Below, one piece after another: positions 36,907 to 48,243 of a DNA stretch of 64,000 nt. Origin of the DNA: Streptomyces sp. NBC_00704 (GTDB lineage: Bacteria; Actinomycetota; Actinomycetes; Streptomycetales; Streptomycetaceae). Every line of letters begins with the position of its first letter. Position 1 is the first letter of the stretch. The stretch lies in contig NZ_CP109000.1 in assembly GCF_036226605.1 (NCBI RefSeq), positions 1,666,001-1,730,000 of the forward strand. Direction: 5' to 3'. The position numbers and the translations under genes are program-made. A model generated the notes under the pieces. The model was not told the origin of the DNA and ran no database searches. It saw nothing but the letters and a program-made list of their open reading frames with translations.

Positions 36907-38954
36907 CTGCGGATTTCGCAGGTGTCAGCGGCGAGATCCGGCTGTTCGGGCCCCGTACCGCCTTCCGCGGGCTCCTCTTCCAGGATGCGCTCGGCCTCGC
37001 CCCGGTGCAGGCGGGCGGCCGCCGGGTCGCCCAGGCGGTCCAGGGTGTCGGCCAACCGCAGCCGCACCGCGGCCTGCAAGCGGGTGTCCCCGGCGCGCCC
37101 GGCCCACTCCACCGCCTCCTCGCAGGTGCGCAGCGAATCCTCGGGGCGGCCCGCGTACTCCTGGACCCGGGCCAGCTCGCTCAACGCCCGTGCGTGCGCG
37201 GCCACATCGCCGCTCTTGCGGTGCCCCGCGGCGGCCGCCCGCCAGGCCCGCTGCGCCTCCCCGTAGTGGCCCGCGTAGGTGTGCGCGGTGGCCATGCGGC
37301 CGTACAGCCGCGCGGCGTCCGCGCGCTCGTCGCGGGCCAGGCGCTGGGCGAGGGCCCGGCCGAACCAGTCGGCGGCCCGCTCGTAGTCCCCGAGCTCCAG
37401 GTGCGCGCCGCCTACGGATTCCATCGCGCGGCCGATCGCGTACGGATCGCCGGCCTGGCGTCCGGCGTCCAGCGCGGCCCGGTAGCGCACCAGGGCTTCC
37501 GCGGTGCGGCCCGTGCGCGCGTCGACGTCGGCCAGGTTCAGCAGGGCCGCGGCCTTCTCCCGGGGCAGCCGGCGGCGCTCGGCGACGTCCAGGACGAGCC
37601 GGTGCACGCCGTACAGGTCGGGGGCGGCCGCCTGGGTGCCGAGGTGCGCCACCATCGCCCGCACCAGCTGGGACATCAGCCGGCGGGCGAGGGTGTCCAG
37701 CTCCCCGTCCGCGACGGCGAGGCGGGCCGAGGCCAGCAGGGCGGGCCGGCGCGCGACCAGCCACTCGGCGGCCGCGCGCGGGGTGGGGAAGCGCAGCGCG
37801 CGCGGCGTGTTCTGGAGCTTCTCGCGGGCCTGGGGGCTGTCGGTCTCGGTGACGGCCCGGCAGGACTGCAGCAGCCGTACCGTGCGCTCCAGCATGCGGG
37901 CGCGGGCCAGCTGGAGCTCGGCGGGACGGTCGTGGGTGCGGGCGGCGGCCCGCAGCAGGGGGTGCAGACAGCCGGGGATCTCGTACTGCGGCAGCGGGGA
38001 GTCCACGGCCCGCAGCAGTCCGAGGGCGGTGAGGTCGTCCAGGACGGTGCGGGCGGCGCCCACCGAGCAGCCCGCCAGCGCGGAGGCGGTGTGCGGGTCG
38101 GCGAGTCCGGCCGGGGCGAGGCTCAGCAGCCGCAGCACGCGGGCCGCGGGGGCGGGCAGCGCGGTGTGCACGAGCCCGAACACGCGGCTCAGCGGCGCGC
38201 CCTCGTCGCTCTCCGCGTGGAGCTGCCGGGCGAGGTCGGCGACGGCGGCCTGGGGACGGGCGGCGAGCCAGCCGCCGGCCAGCGTCAGGGCGGCGGGCTC
38301 GCCCTGGCAGGCCTCCACGAGCGCCTCGGCGGAGCGCGGGTCGACCGTGATGCGGACGGAGCCGGTGTACCGGGTCAGCAGTTCGAGGGCGGACTTGGTG
38401 TCCAGGCCGCCCAGGGTGCAGGGGCGGACGTCGGCGATGCCGGTGAGGGGCCCGGAGGAGACGGCGACGAGCAGGCACTGCGGGGCGTCGGGAAGCAGCG
38501 CGTCGACCTGTTCGGCGCCGGTCGCGTCGTCGAGCAGGAGCAGCGCCCGCCGCGGTGCGAGGGCTTCGCGCAGCAGCACCGTCAGGTCGTCCTCACCGGC
38601 GCCGGCGGGCGCGGGCACGTCCAGCGCGGCGAGCAGTTCACGTGCCGCGCGCTCGACCGGCACGGGCGTGCCGTCGGGCTCGGCGAGACGGGCGCGCAGC
38701 ACGCCGTCCGGGTACCGGTCGGCGATCCGCCGGACGAGTTCCTCGGCGAGCGCGGTCCGTCCCGAGCCGGGCCGGCCGGCGATCAGGAGCACGCGCGCGC
38801 GGGGGGCCTTTCGGCCGGAGATGGTGTCCAGGCCCGCGCGCTCGATGTCGGCGCGCAGTTCCTTCAACTCCCGGGTGCGGCCCAGGAAATGGCCCTCTGT
38901 CGCAGCGTGTCCGGACAGCTGCACGCCGCCTGTGTCCACTGCCTGATCCGTCAC
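36888..38954 (-). CDS. STAND-type NTPase with TPR repeats
   Basis: A 688-residue regulator-like protein. The NB-ARC/STAND ATPase (about 20-320) has LIAGRPGSGRTALAEELVRR: the P-loop at 60-67 carries arginine (R66) where lysine is usual. ALLLLDDATG is the Walker B. A winged-helix part and about 270 residues of TPR helices follow (AALLNLADVDARTGRTAEAL and similar). It resembles the central and C-terminal parts of AfsR but lacks the DNA-binding SARP domain. GTG 38954 has GGGAG 8 bases upstream. It is likely a signalling hub or pseudo-NTPase; targets unknown. Confidence 0.82.
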   Translation of the reverse strand: MTDQAVDTGGVQLSGHAATEGHFLGRTRELKELRADIERAGLDTISGRKAPRARVLLIAGRPGSGRTALAEELVRRIADRYPDGVLRARLAEPDGTPVPVERAARELLAALDVPAPAGAGEDDLTVLLREALAPRRALLLLDDATGAEQVDALLPDAPQCLLVAVSSGPLTGIADVRPCTLGGLDTKSALELLTRYTGSVRITVDPRSAEALVEACQGEPAALTLAGGWLAARPQAAVADLARQLHAESDEGAPLSRVFGLVHTALPAPAARVLRLLSLAPAGLADPHTASALAGCSVGAARTVLDDLTALGLLRAVDSPLPQYEIPGCLHPLLRAAARTHDRPAELQLARARMLERTVRLLQSCRAVTETDSPQAREKLQNTPRALRFPTPRAAAEWLVARRPALLASARLAVADGELDTLARRLMSQLVRAMVAHLGTQAAAPDLYGVHRLVLDVAERRRLPREKAAALLNLADVDARTGRTAEALVRYRAALDAGRQAGDPYAIGRAMESVGGAHLELGDYERAADWFGRALAQRLARDERADAARLYGRMATAHTYAGHYGEAQRAWRAAAAGHRKSGDVAAHARALSELARVQEYAGRPEDSLRTCEEAVEWAGRAGDTRLQAAVRLRLADTLDRLGDPAAARLHRGEAERILEEEPAEGGTGPEQPDLAADTCEIRSASAEG

Positions 38955-39162
38955 GGGCCACACTCCCGTCCCACCGCGCACGCAACCCGCCGGGACTCCG
39001 GATCGGGTGATTCCAGAGCCTAGTTCACGCTCTGCGACGTTCCGGGAGGAGAACGGCGGCGCGCGGCCGGGACCCCCCGATCGGATCAGCCGATCGTCAC
39101 ACCGGAGGTGCCCCGAAGGGACGAAAACCGGCCATGGACGACAGCCGGGCGGGCGGGCGGAC

Positions 39163-39789
39163 TCAGACCTCGAACGGGCGGGCCGGCCAGGGCGCCTCGG
39201 CCGGACGCAGCGCCTCGACGCCCTCCCCGGCGCGGGCCGCCACCAGCGACAGCACGCCGACCACGAGGCAGTTGTTGTGGACGTATCCCGCGAGGACCGC
39301 CCCGACCAGGTCGGCGACCGGCACGCGCGCGTGCTCCATGTCGGCCTCCTCGTCCTCCACCGCGAAGCGCTGCCCCTCCGCCTCCGACAGTCCCCGGGCC
39401 AGGAAGATCCGCACGGACTCGTCGCAGCCGCCGGGAGTCGTGTACACGTCAGTGAGAACGCGCCAGTCCTCGGCCTTGACGTGCGCCTCCTCGTACAGCT
39501 CGCGCTGGGCCGCGTGCAGCGGGTTCTCGCCGGGCACGTCGAGCAGGCCGGCCGGGATCTCCCACAGCTTGTGCCGGACGGGGTGGCGGTACTGCTTGAT
39601 GAGCAGCACGCGGTCCTCGTCGTCGAGGGCGAGCACCGCCACGGAACCGGGGTGCACCTGGTAGTCCCGGCGGACCACCGCGCCGTCGGGCATGACCACC
39701 TCGTCGGTGCGCACCGAGGTCTTGCCGCCCACGAAGGGGGTTCGGGTGGCCCGGATCTCCCACGCCTGCGGAGTGTCCTTGATCGTCAT
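39163..39789 (-). CDS. NUDIX hydrolase, ADP-ribose pyrophosphatase-like
   Basis: A 208-residue enzyme. The NUDIX box is GLLDVPGENPLHAAQRELYEEA, preceded by the WEIPAG typical of ADP-ribose pyrophosphatases. It probably hydrolyses ADP-ribose to AMP and ribose 5-phosphate. ATG 39789 has AAGGAC 8 bases upstream. It lies 93 bases downstream of pyrG on the same strand, the usual streptomycete order. It is separate from the NrtR-like NUDIX gene at 30 kb. Confidence 0.93.
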   Translation of the reverse strand: MTIKDTPQAWEIRATRTPFVGGKTSVRTDEVVMPDGAVVRRDYQVHPGSVAVLALDDEDRVLLIKQYRHPVRHKLWEIPAGLLDVPGENPLHAAQRELYEEAHVKAEDWRVLTDVYTTPGGCDESVRIFLARGLSEAEGQRFAVEDEEADMEHARVPVADLVGAVLAGYVHNNCLVVGVLSLVAARAGEGVEALRPAEAPWPARPFEV

Positions 39790-39882
39790 GCCTTGCGTCC
39801 TTCCACCGTGCCACCTGCGCAAACGAAACCGGGGTGCAAACCCGTTGAAGATTTGCACCCCGGCCACCGTACAACCGGTGTG

Positions 39883-41547
<1,665 letters not shown>

Positions 41548-42016
41548 GGCCAAGAGGGGGCTCCCGTGGTCGCGATTCGAGGGTGCGGTTCGGGGGCTTC
41601 GAGACCACCGGTCCACGGGCTACCAGGGTATCAGCGCCGCGGAGAGATGGCTTCCGGCCACGCTCCGCGCACGGCCCGCCACGGTGGGGCGTACGAGCAC
41701 CGGTTTCTCACCCGGTGCTCACCCGTTCGGCCCACCCGCGTTGTCCGGAGCGGCACGCAGATCATCTACGTGCGTCGTATCCTGCTCGGACACTCACTGC
41801 CGAGCCCGGTCGGCAAGACGGCACACCCCCGCCCGTCCCCCACCGGAACAACGGGAGCCCGGCAGTTCGTTGAGCAGTGATCGGCGTTTTGCCCTGAGGG
41901 CCGAGCGGCTGCTTTGCTTCAGCGCTCAACGACGCATTACCAACCACCCCTTGACCGCACTAGCGACAGCCCCCGTGTCCCATGGGGGTGACGTGGCCGT
42001 TCGACTGGAGTTGCAC
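41548..42016. other. 469-base divergent gap between pyrG and the GH15 gene
   Basis: No gene is supported; the long plus-strand frame is a shadow of pyrG. An 8-bp inverted pair CGTTGAGC/GCTCAACG lies near 41872 and 41922. Promoters for both genes must be here. Confidence 0.4.
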
Positions 42017-43819
42017 GTGGCCGGGCGCATCGAAGACTACGCACTCATCGGAGACATGCAGACCGCCGCCTTGGTCTGCCGTGACGGGACAGTGGACTGG
42101 CTGTGCCTGCCCCGCTTCGACTCGCACGCGATCTTCGCCGGTCTGCTCGGCACGGAGGAACACGGGTTCTGGCGCCTCGGTCCGGCGCACGCCTCCGACG
42201 CGCCTCCGCCGCGTGCAGCCCGGCGCACCTACCGCGGCGACTCGCTGATCCTGGAGTCCGAGTGGGACACCCCGCGCGGCACGGTCCGGGTGACCGATTT
42301 CATGCCTCCCCGCGACGGCGCGCCCCAGCTGATCCGGATCGTCGAGGGCGTCTCGGGCCGGGTGCCGATGCGCTCGACCCTGCGGATGCGGTTCTCCTAC
42401 GGCCGGGTCGTGCCGTGGGTGCACAAGCACGAGGGCCGCACGGTGGCCGTGGCGGGCCCGGACTCGGTGTGGTTCGACACCGACTGCGAGACCTACGGCA
42501 AGGCGCTGACCACGTACGCCGACTTCACCGTCGCGCCCGGCGACCGGATCGCGTTCACGATCTCGTGGGAGCCCTCGCACAAGGAGCCGCCGCCGCTGCC
42601 GGAGCCGGAGCAGTCCCTGGAGGCGACCGAGGAGTTCTGGCGCGAGTGGGTCGAGCACTGCACGTACCACGGCCCCTACCGTGAGGCCGTGATCCGCTCC
42701 CTGATCACGCTCAAGGCGCTGACGTACGGCCCGACCGGAGGCATCGTCGCCGCCCCCACCACGTCCCTGCCGGAGGACATCGGCGGCGTCCGCAACTGGG
42801 ACTACCGCTACACCTGGCTGCGCGACGCGGCCATCACCCTGTCCTCGCTGCTGCGCACCGGCTACCGCGAGGAGGCCCGCGCCTGGCGCGAGTGGCTGCT
42901 GCGCGCGGTCGCCGGCGACCCCGAGAACCTGCAGATCATGTACGGCATCGCGGGCGAGCGCGAGCTGGGCGAGGCCGAGCTGGACTGGCTGCCCGGCTAC
43001 GAGAACTCCGGCCCGGTCCGGGTCGGCAACGGCGCCGCGCACCAGCTCCAGCTCGACGTCTACGGCGAGGTCACCGAGGCCCTGCACCTGGGCCACATGA
43101 CCGGACTGGCCCGCAACGACTACGCCTCCCTGCTCCAGCTGAAGCTGATCCGCTACCTGGAGCAGCACTGGGACGAGCCCGACGAGGGCATCTGGGAGGT
43201 GCGCGGCCCGCGCCGCCACTTCGTGCACTCCAAGGTCATGGCCTGGGTCGCGGTGGACCGCACCATCAAGCTGATCGAGTCCGGCGACGCGGACGGCCCG
43301 CTGGACAAGTGGCGCGAGCTGCGCGACGACATCCACCGGGACGTGTGCGAGAAGGGCTACGACAAGGAACGCAACACCTTCACCCAGTCCTACGGCTCCA
43401 AGGAGCTGGACGCGTCCCTGCTGCTCATCCCGCAGATGGGCTTCCTGCCCCCCGACGACAAGCGGGTGATCGGCACCATCGAGGCGATCCAGCGCGAACT
43501 GTCCACCCCGGACGGCTTCATCCTGCGTTACCCGACCTCCGGCGGCGACGAGGGCGTGGACGGCCTCCCGGGCGACGAGGGCGCGTTCCTCGCCTGCTCG
43601 TTCTGGATGGCGGACGACCTCGCGATGATCGGCCGGGTCGACGAGGCGCGCAAGCTCTTCGAGAAGCTGCTCTCGCTGCGCAACGACCTCGGTCTGCTCG
43701 CCGAGGAGTGGGACCCGCGCCTTCAGCGCCAGGTCGGCAACTTCCCGCAGGCCTTCAGCCACGTCCCGCTGATCGACACGGCGCTGCGGCTGACGGCGTC
43801 GGGGGCCTACGGCGGCTGA
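42017..43819 (+). CDS. glycoside hydrolase family 15 (glucoamylase/trehalase-like)
   Basis: A 600-residue cytosolic (alpha/alpha)6 barrel enzyme. The N-terminal beta-sandwich starts RIEDYALIGDMQTAALVCRDGTVDWLCLPRFDS, a hallmark of the trehalase/glucoamylase branch. Catalytic acids are the Glu in DEGIWEVRG (near 395) and the Glu pair in LLAEEWDP (near 567). RNWDYRYTWLRDAAITL lines the active site. GTG 42017 has GGAG 6 bases upstream; in-frame GTG 41993 is the alternative. Actinobacterial homologues have been described as trehalases or exo-glucosidases; which applies here is not decidable from sequence alone. Confidence 0.9.
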   Translation: MAGRIEDYALIGDMQTAALVCRDGTVDWLCLPRFDSHAIFAGLLGTEEHGFWRLGPAHASDAPPPRAARRTYRGDSLILESEWDTPRGTVRVTDFMPPRDGAPQLIRIVEGVSGRVPMRSTLRMRFSYGRVVPWVHKHEGRTVAVAGPDSVWFDTDCETYGKALTTYADFTVAPGDRIAFTISWEPSHKEPPPLPEPEQSLEATEEFWREWVEHCTYHGPYREAVIRSLITLKALTYGPTGGIVAAPTTSLPEDIGGVRNWDYRYTWLRDAAITLSSLLRTGYREEARAWREWLLRAVAGDPENLQIMYGIAGERELGEAELDWLPGYENSGPVRVGNGAAHQLQLDVYGEVTEALHLGHMTGLARNDYASLLQLKLIRYLEQHWDEPDEGIWEVRGPRRHFVHSKVMAWVAVDRTIKLIESGDADGPLDKWRELRDDIHRDVCEKGYDKERNTFTQSYGSKELDASLLLIPQMGFLPPDDKRVIGTIEAIQRELSTPDGFILRYPTSGGDEGVDGLPGDEGAFLACSFWMADDLAMIGRVDEARKLFEKLLSLRNDLGLLAEEWDPRLQRQVGNFPQAFSHVPLIDTALRLTASGAYGG

Positions 43820-43947
43820 CGCCCGGTTCCCGCGGCCGCCCGGCCGAGGTCTTACGGACCGGTGACGTCGCGGCCGCAGAACAGGACCGGGCGGCCGCGC
43901 CCGCCTACGCTGGAGCCCTCTGGCCCCTGCACGGAAGGGGGCGCCCC

Positions 43948-45330
43948 ATGGCCTCCCCGACGACGGCGAGCGCGGCACTGTCCGCGCTGCGCGAGGAACT
44001 GGTCGGCGACGTGTTCGCCCCCGAGGATCCGGGTTACGACGAGGCCCGGACCGTCTTCAACGCGATGATCGACCGCCGTCCGGCCGTGATCGCCCAGTGC
44101 GTCGACGAGGCAGACGTCGTGCGGTCGGTGCGCTGCGCCCGCGACCTGGACCTGCCCGTCGCGGTGCGCGGCGGCGGGCACAGCGTCGCCGGCATGGCGC
44201 TGGGCGACGGCGCCCTGGTCGTGGACCTGCGCCACATGCGCACGGTCACCGTCGACCCGGCCGCCCGGACGGCCCGGATCGCGGGCGGCGCCACCATGAG
44301 CGACCTGGACCGCGCGTGCGGCCCCCACGGGCTGGCCACGACCGGCGGGCGGGCCTCCACGACCGGCGTCGGCGGCTTCGTCCTGGGCGGCGGCACCGGC
44401 TGGCTGGACCGCTGCTTCGGACTGGCCGTGGACAACCTGCTCGACGTCGAACTGGTCACCGCCGACGGCCGGCGGGTGCGCGCCAACGCCGACGACCACC
44501 CGGACCTGTTCTGGGCGCTGCACGGCGGCGGCGGCAACTTCGGCGTCGCCACGGCGCTCACCCTGAAGCTGCACGAGCTGCCCGAGTTCTCCATCGCGCT
44601 GCTGCTCTTCCAGCCGGAGCTCGGCCCCGACGCCACCCGCACCTTCCGGGACGTCATCGCGTCCGGCCCGGACGAGGCGAGCGGCGCCGTCATCTACTTC
44701 ACCGGCCCGCCCGCGGAGTTCGTCCCGCCGCACCTGGTCGGCTCGCTGCTGTGCGGGGTGCTGCTGACCTACGCCGGCGCCGAGGAGGACCTGCGCAAGC
44801 TCGCCCACCCCCTGCTGGCGCTTCCGCACGAGGCGGAGGTCGTCGGAGCGATGCCGTACGCCGACGTCCAGTGCATGCTCGACGACCCGCCCGGGATGCG
44901 GAACCACTGGTCGGCGGAGTACCTGACCGGCCTCCCGGACGACTTCGTCGACGTGTACTGCGCCCGCGGGCTGACCGTGCCCGTGCCGACCGGCACCATG
45001 CACACGCTGTTCCCGCAGGGCGGCGCGATCGGCTCCGGGCCGCACGAGTACCCCGTGCCGTACCGCGACGCGCCCTGGGCCGTGCATCCCTTCGGGCTGT
45101 GGGAGGACCCGGCCGACGACGAGCGGTGCGTGCGGTGGGTCCGGGACGTCCGGGCCGACGCGCGGCCGTGGAGCACCGGAGCGGTGTACCTCAACTTCAT
45201 CGGCGACGAGGGCGGCGACCGGGTCGTGGCGGGCGTCGGCGAGACGAACGCCCGGCGGCTCGCGGACGTCAAGCGGGACTACGACCCCGGGAACGTGTTC
45301 CGCTTCAACCACAACATCCGGCCCTCCTGA
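43948..45330 (+). CDS. FAD-dependent oxidoreductase, BBE-like
   Basis: A 460-residue flavoenzyme. The PCMH FAD domain has VAVRGGGHSVAGMALGDGAL; the histidine in GGGHSV is the usual covalent FAD site. GGFVLGGGTGWLDRCFG and the final YDPGNVFRFNHNI (BBE motif) support the berberine bridge/6-hydroxynicotine oxidase-like family. A second cysteinyl link is not clear. GGAAGGGGG lies about 7 bases before ATG 43948. It follows the GH15 gene by 128 bases and may be independent. Substrates of this family range from sugars to alkaloids, so none is assigned. Confidence 0.9.
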   Translation: MASPTTASAALSALREELVGDVFAPEDPGYDEARTVFNAMIDRRPAVIAQCVDEADVVRSVRCARDLDLPVAVRGGGHSVAGMALGDGALVVDLRHMRTVTVDPAARTARIAGGATMSDLDRACGPHGLATTGGRASTTGVGGFVLGGGTGWLDRCFGLAVDNLLDVELVTADGRRVRANADDHPDLFWALHGGGGNFGVATALTLKLHELPEFSIALLLFQPELGPDATRTFRDVIASGPDEASGAVIYFTGPPAEFVPPHLVGSLLCGVLLTYAGAEEDLRKLAHPLLALPHEAEVVGAMPYADVQCMLDDPPGMRNHWSAEYLTGLPDDFVDVYCARGLTVPVPTGTMHTLFPQGGAIGSGPHEYPVPYRDAPWAVHPFGLWEDPADDERCVRWVRDVRADARPWSTGAVYLNFIGDEGGDRVVAGVGETNARRLADVKRDYDPGNVFRFNHNIRPS

Positions 45331-45367
45331 CACCGCCCCGCGGATGTCGGCGGGACGTCCGCGCAGG

Positions 45368-45373
45368 TAGCGT
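45368..45373 (+). promoter_or_regulatory. candidate -10 box (TAGCGT), leaderless start
   Basis: TAGCGT ends 7 bases before ATG 45381 and no Shine-Dalgarno sequence is visible, consistent with a leaderless transcript. Confidence 0.4.
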
Positions 45374-45380
45374 CCGCTGC

Positions 45381-47048
45381 ATGGACAGCCCCGCGGACCG
45401 CCCCACGAACAGCCCCACGGACCACCGACTCGACAGCCGGAGCGCCGGCATCACCGTGCGGCGTGCGCTGGAGCTGCCCGGACTGCGCAGCGGGCTGCCC
45501 GAGGTCCTCGCGGGCGGCGAGCGGCTGGAGCGCACGGTGCGCTGGGTGCACGCCGGCGAGGTCCCGCACATCGCCTCGCTGCTCAAGGGCGGCGAGCTGC
45601 TGCTGACCACGGGCTACGGCCTCGGCGCCCGCCCCGCCGAGCAGCGGGCGTTCGTGCGCACCCTGGCCGAGCGGGGCATCGCGGCCCTGGTGATCGAGCT
45701 GGGGCCGCGTTTCGAGCGGCTGCCCGCCGCCCTGGTCGAGACGGCCCGCGGCACGGGGCTCCCGCTCGTCCAACTGCACCGCGAGGTGGCGTTCGTGACG
45801 GTCACGGAGGAGGTCCACACCGAGATCGTCAACGGGCACTACGCCCTTCTCCAGCAGGCCGAGGAGGTGCACCGGCGCTGCACGCACGCCCTGCTCGGCG
45901 GCGGCGGCATCCCGCAGGTGCTGGGGATCCTGGCCGGCTTCGGCGACAACCCGGTGTTCCTGGAGACGACCGACGGACGGCTGCTGTACGCGGCCGGGGA
46001 GGGGCCGCAGGGCGCGGATCCGCTCCAGGTGTGGGAGGGGCTGCGCGGCCCGCACAAGGACGCGCCGCCCCCCGCCGGTTCGGTCCTGGTGGACGTGCCC
46101 GGGGGCGGGCCGGGGGCGGGTGCGGTGCGCGCCCGGCTGGTGCAGCTGCCCGTGCGCGGCCCGCTGGCTCCCGTGCACCGGATCGCGGCCGAACGCGCGG
46201 CGGGCGTGCTGGCCGTGGTGCTGATGCAGGCCCGCCAGGAGGACGAGCTGGCCGCGCGCGGCCGGGGCGACTTCCTCACCGACCTCGCCGAGGGGCGGAT
46301 CGCCGCGGAGGACGCCCCGGCGCAGGCCCGGGTGCTGGGCTTCAGGCCCGCCGCCGGGCCGCTGCTGCCGGTCGTCATGCGGCTGGGCGAGGGCCCCTCC
46401 CCCGGCGGCGGCTGGGCGGTGCTGGCGCGGGCGGTCGCGGAGGAGCTGACGTCGCTGGGCGTGCCGGTGCTGCTGGGGGTGCGCCCGGTGGAGGGCCGGG
46501 TGCCGGTGCTGCTCGGCCTGCGCTCGGAGTCGGAGCGGCCCGCCGTGGCCGACCGGGTCGCGGCGGCGCTGCGCGCCGGGGTGGAGCGGGCCGGGATGCA
46601 GCGGCCCGGCGCCGCGCCCGCGGTGGTGGTCGTGGGCGTGGCCGGCGGCTGGGCGGCCGCCTCGGCGGGCCTCAGGCATGCCGCGGAGACGGCGACGGCC
46701 GCGCACGGGCTCCCCGACCGCCCCTGGTACGACGCCCGCCGCCTGGACATCGACCTGCTGCTGTGGCGGCTGCGCGACCACCGGGACCTGGCGGCGTTCG
46801 TGGACCGTGCGATCGGGCCGGTCCGCGATCACGACCTGCGCTCCAAGCCGCCGCTGCTGCCGACCCTGGAGACCTATCTGGCGCACGCGGGCCGCAAGGC
46901 GGAGACGGCCCGCGAGCTGCATCTGAACCGCCAGACCCTCTACAACCGCCTCGCCCGCATCGGCGAACTGCTCGGCACCGACCTCGACGACCCCCAGACG
47001 GTCCTCGCGCTGAGCCTGGCGCTGCGGGCGCGACGCCACGTGACGTGA
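45381..47048 (+). CDS. PucR family transcriptional regulator
   Basis: A 555-residue regulator. The N-terminal PucR domain (about 25-150) has TVRRALELPGLRSGLPEVLAG and LLKGGELLLTTGYGLG. A middle GGDEF-like/sensory region follows. The C-terminal HTH (TYLAHAGRKAETARELHLNR, then QTLYNRLARIGELLG) binds DNA. PucR-type proteins regulate purine or other catabolic genes. ATG 45381 lacks a ribosome site and seems leaderless. It lies 50 bases after the FAD oxidoreductase, which may be its target. The second PucR-like gene at 3.5 kb is only distantly similar. Confidence 0.9.
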   Translation: MDSPADRPTNSPTDHRLDSRSAGITVRRALELPGLRSGLPEVLAGGERLERTVRWVHAGEVPHIASLLKGGELLLTTGYGLGARPAEQRAFVRTLAERGIAALVIELGPRFERLPAALVETARGTGLPLVQLHREVAFVTVTEEVHTEIVNGHYALLQQAEEVHRRCTHALLGGGGIPQVLGILAGFGDNPVFLETTDGRLLYAAGEGPQGADPLQVWEGLRGPHKDAPPPAGSVLVDVPGGGPGAGAVRARLVQLPVRGPLAPVHRIAAERAAGVLAVVLMQARQEDELAARGRGDFLTDLAEGRIAAEDAPAQARVLGFRPAAGPLLPVVMRLGEGPSPGGGWAVLARAVAEELTSLGVPVLLGVRPVEGRVPVLLGLRSESERPAVADRVAAALRAGVERAGMQRPGAAPAVVVVGVAGGWAAASAGLRHAAETATAAHGLPDRPWYDARRLDIDLLLWRLRDHRDLAAFVDRAIGPVRDHDLRSKPPLLPTLETYLAHAGRKAETARELHLNRQTLYNRLARIGELLGTDLDDPQTVLALSLALRARRHVT

Positions 47049-47076
47049 CGCCACGTGACGTGACGCCGAGGGCGTC
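47032..47076. repeat. 15-bp tandem repeat at the end of the PucR gene
   Basis: GACGCCACGTGACGT is present twice (47032 and 47047), with a third partial copy. The first overlaps the last codons of the regulator. GACGCC-gag-GGCGTC (47062-47076) makes a small hairpin that may be a weak terminator between the convergent genes. Confidence 0.6.
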
Positions 47077-47112
47077 GAGACCGGCGCGGGTCGCCTGCCG
47101 CGCGGCCCGGCG

Positions 47113-48243
47113 TCAGATCATCGGACGGGGCTGCGTCAGCTCGTCGTAGACGCTGAGCACCTGGGCGACGGTCTCGTCCTCGGTGGGCCAGGTGGCCGCC
47201 TGCCGGGCGCCCGCCTCCCGCAGCCGTCCGGCCCGCGCGGGGTCGCCGAGCAGCCGCACGACGGCGGCGCCGAAGGCCCGCGCGTCGCCGGACGGCACCA
47301 GTTCGGCCGCGTCGCCGACGAGTTCGCGGACGCCGGCCGCCAGCGCCGCGACGAGCGGCACGCGCGCGTGCAGCGCCTCCTGCGCCAGCACGGACCGCGA
47401 CTCACCGCCGCCGGGCAGCAGCGCGAGGTCGGCGGCGGCCAGGAGTTCGCCGACGTCGTCGCGCAGCCCGGCGAGCCGGACCGGGAGCTCCTCCGTCTCG
47501 ATGCGGCGCTGAAGCTCCGCGCGGTACGGCCCCTCCCCGGCGATCACGACCAGGGGCGCCGGATCCAGGTCGCGCCACGCGTGCGAGGCGTCCAGCAGGA
47601 GGTCGTAGCCCCGGTGCCGGTCCAGCGGGCCGACGGCCACGAGCAAGGGGCGGCCGGTCGCGCCGAGTTCGGCCCGCAGTTTGGGCAGCGGCTGTTCGCA
47701 CTCGTCGTGCGGTCCCTCCCCCCGTGGGGGCCGGGGCAGCGCCGCCGCGGCCAGCCGCGCGTCCCGCGCGCCGGTGCGGCGGGCCCGGTCGACGAGATCG
47801 GAGGTGGTGCCCAGGACCACCGCGGCCGTCCGCGCGACCCGCCGTTCCAGCAGTCGCAGCAGATGCGCGCGGGCGCCCTCGGCGTGCGCGCGGTTGTGCC
47901 AGGTGACGACGAGCGGGGTGGTGCGGCCGCTGAGCGCGAGGACGGCCCTGAAGGAGGCGTGCAGGCCGTGGGCGTGGACGAGGTCGGCGTCCGTGCAGGC
48001 CGCGCGGAGCGCCGTCACGGAGCCCGGGTCGCTGCTGCGCGGTACGTGCACGTGTTCGGCGCCCGCGCCCGTGAAGTCGTAGGTGTCGTCGGCGTCGGTG
48101 GGGGCGCACACCGTCACCCGCACGCCCCGCGCGACGAGCCCCGCGGTCAGGGAGCGCACGTGTGCGCTGCTGCCGGCGTTGCCGCCGCCCAGCACCTGCA
48201 CGGTGCGCAGCGGGGACTGGCCGTGCGGTGAGTGGCTGCTCAC
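47113..48243 (-). CDS. glycosyltransferase family 4 protein
   Basis: A 376-residue GT-B enzyme. The N-terminus VQVLGGGNAGSSAHVRSLTA is the usual acceptor-side loop of GT4 proteins, and EGARAHLLRLLERRV is helical. The C-terminal half has PLLVAVGPLDRHRGYDLLL and a late GGGESRSVLAQEALHARVPLV with the Glu of the EX7E motif that binds the nucleotide sugar. GTG 48243 has AGGAG about 10 bases upstream; the frame upstream is unsupported. The sugar and acceptor cannot be deduced. It is convergent with the PucR gene. Confidence 0.88.
   Translation of the reverse strand: MSSHSPHGQSPLRTVQVLGGGNAGSSAHVRSLTAGLVARGVRVTVCAPTDADDTYDFTGAGAEHVHVPRSSDPGSVTALRAACTDADLVHAHGLHASFRAVLALSGRTTPLVVTWHNRAHAEGARAHLLRLLERRVARTAAVVLGTTSDLVDRARRTGARDARLAAAALPRPPRGEGPHDECEQPLPKLRAELGATGRPLLVAVGPLDRHRGYDLLLDASHAWRDLDPAPLVVIAGEGPYRAELQRRIETEELPVRLAGLRDDVGELLAAADLALLPGGGESRSVLAQEALHARVPLVAALAAGVRELVGDAAELVPSGDARAFGAAVVRLLGDPARAGRLREAGARQAATWPTEDETVAQVLSVYDELTQPRPMI

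Noticed and set aside
39078..39096. CGATCGG/CCGATCG hairpin after the NUDIX gene
   Set aside because: A stem of only 7 bp with no U-tract; too weak to call a terminator.
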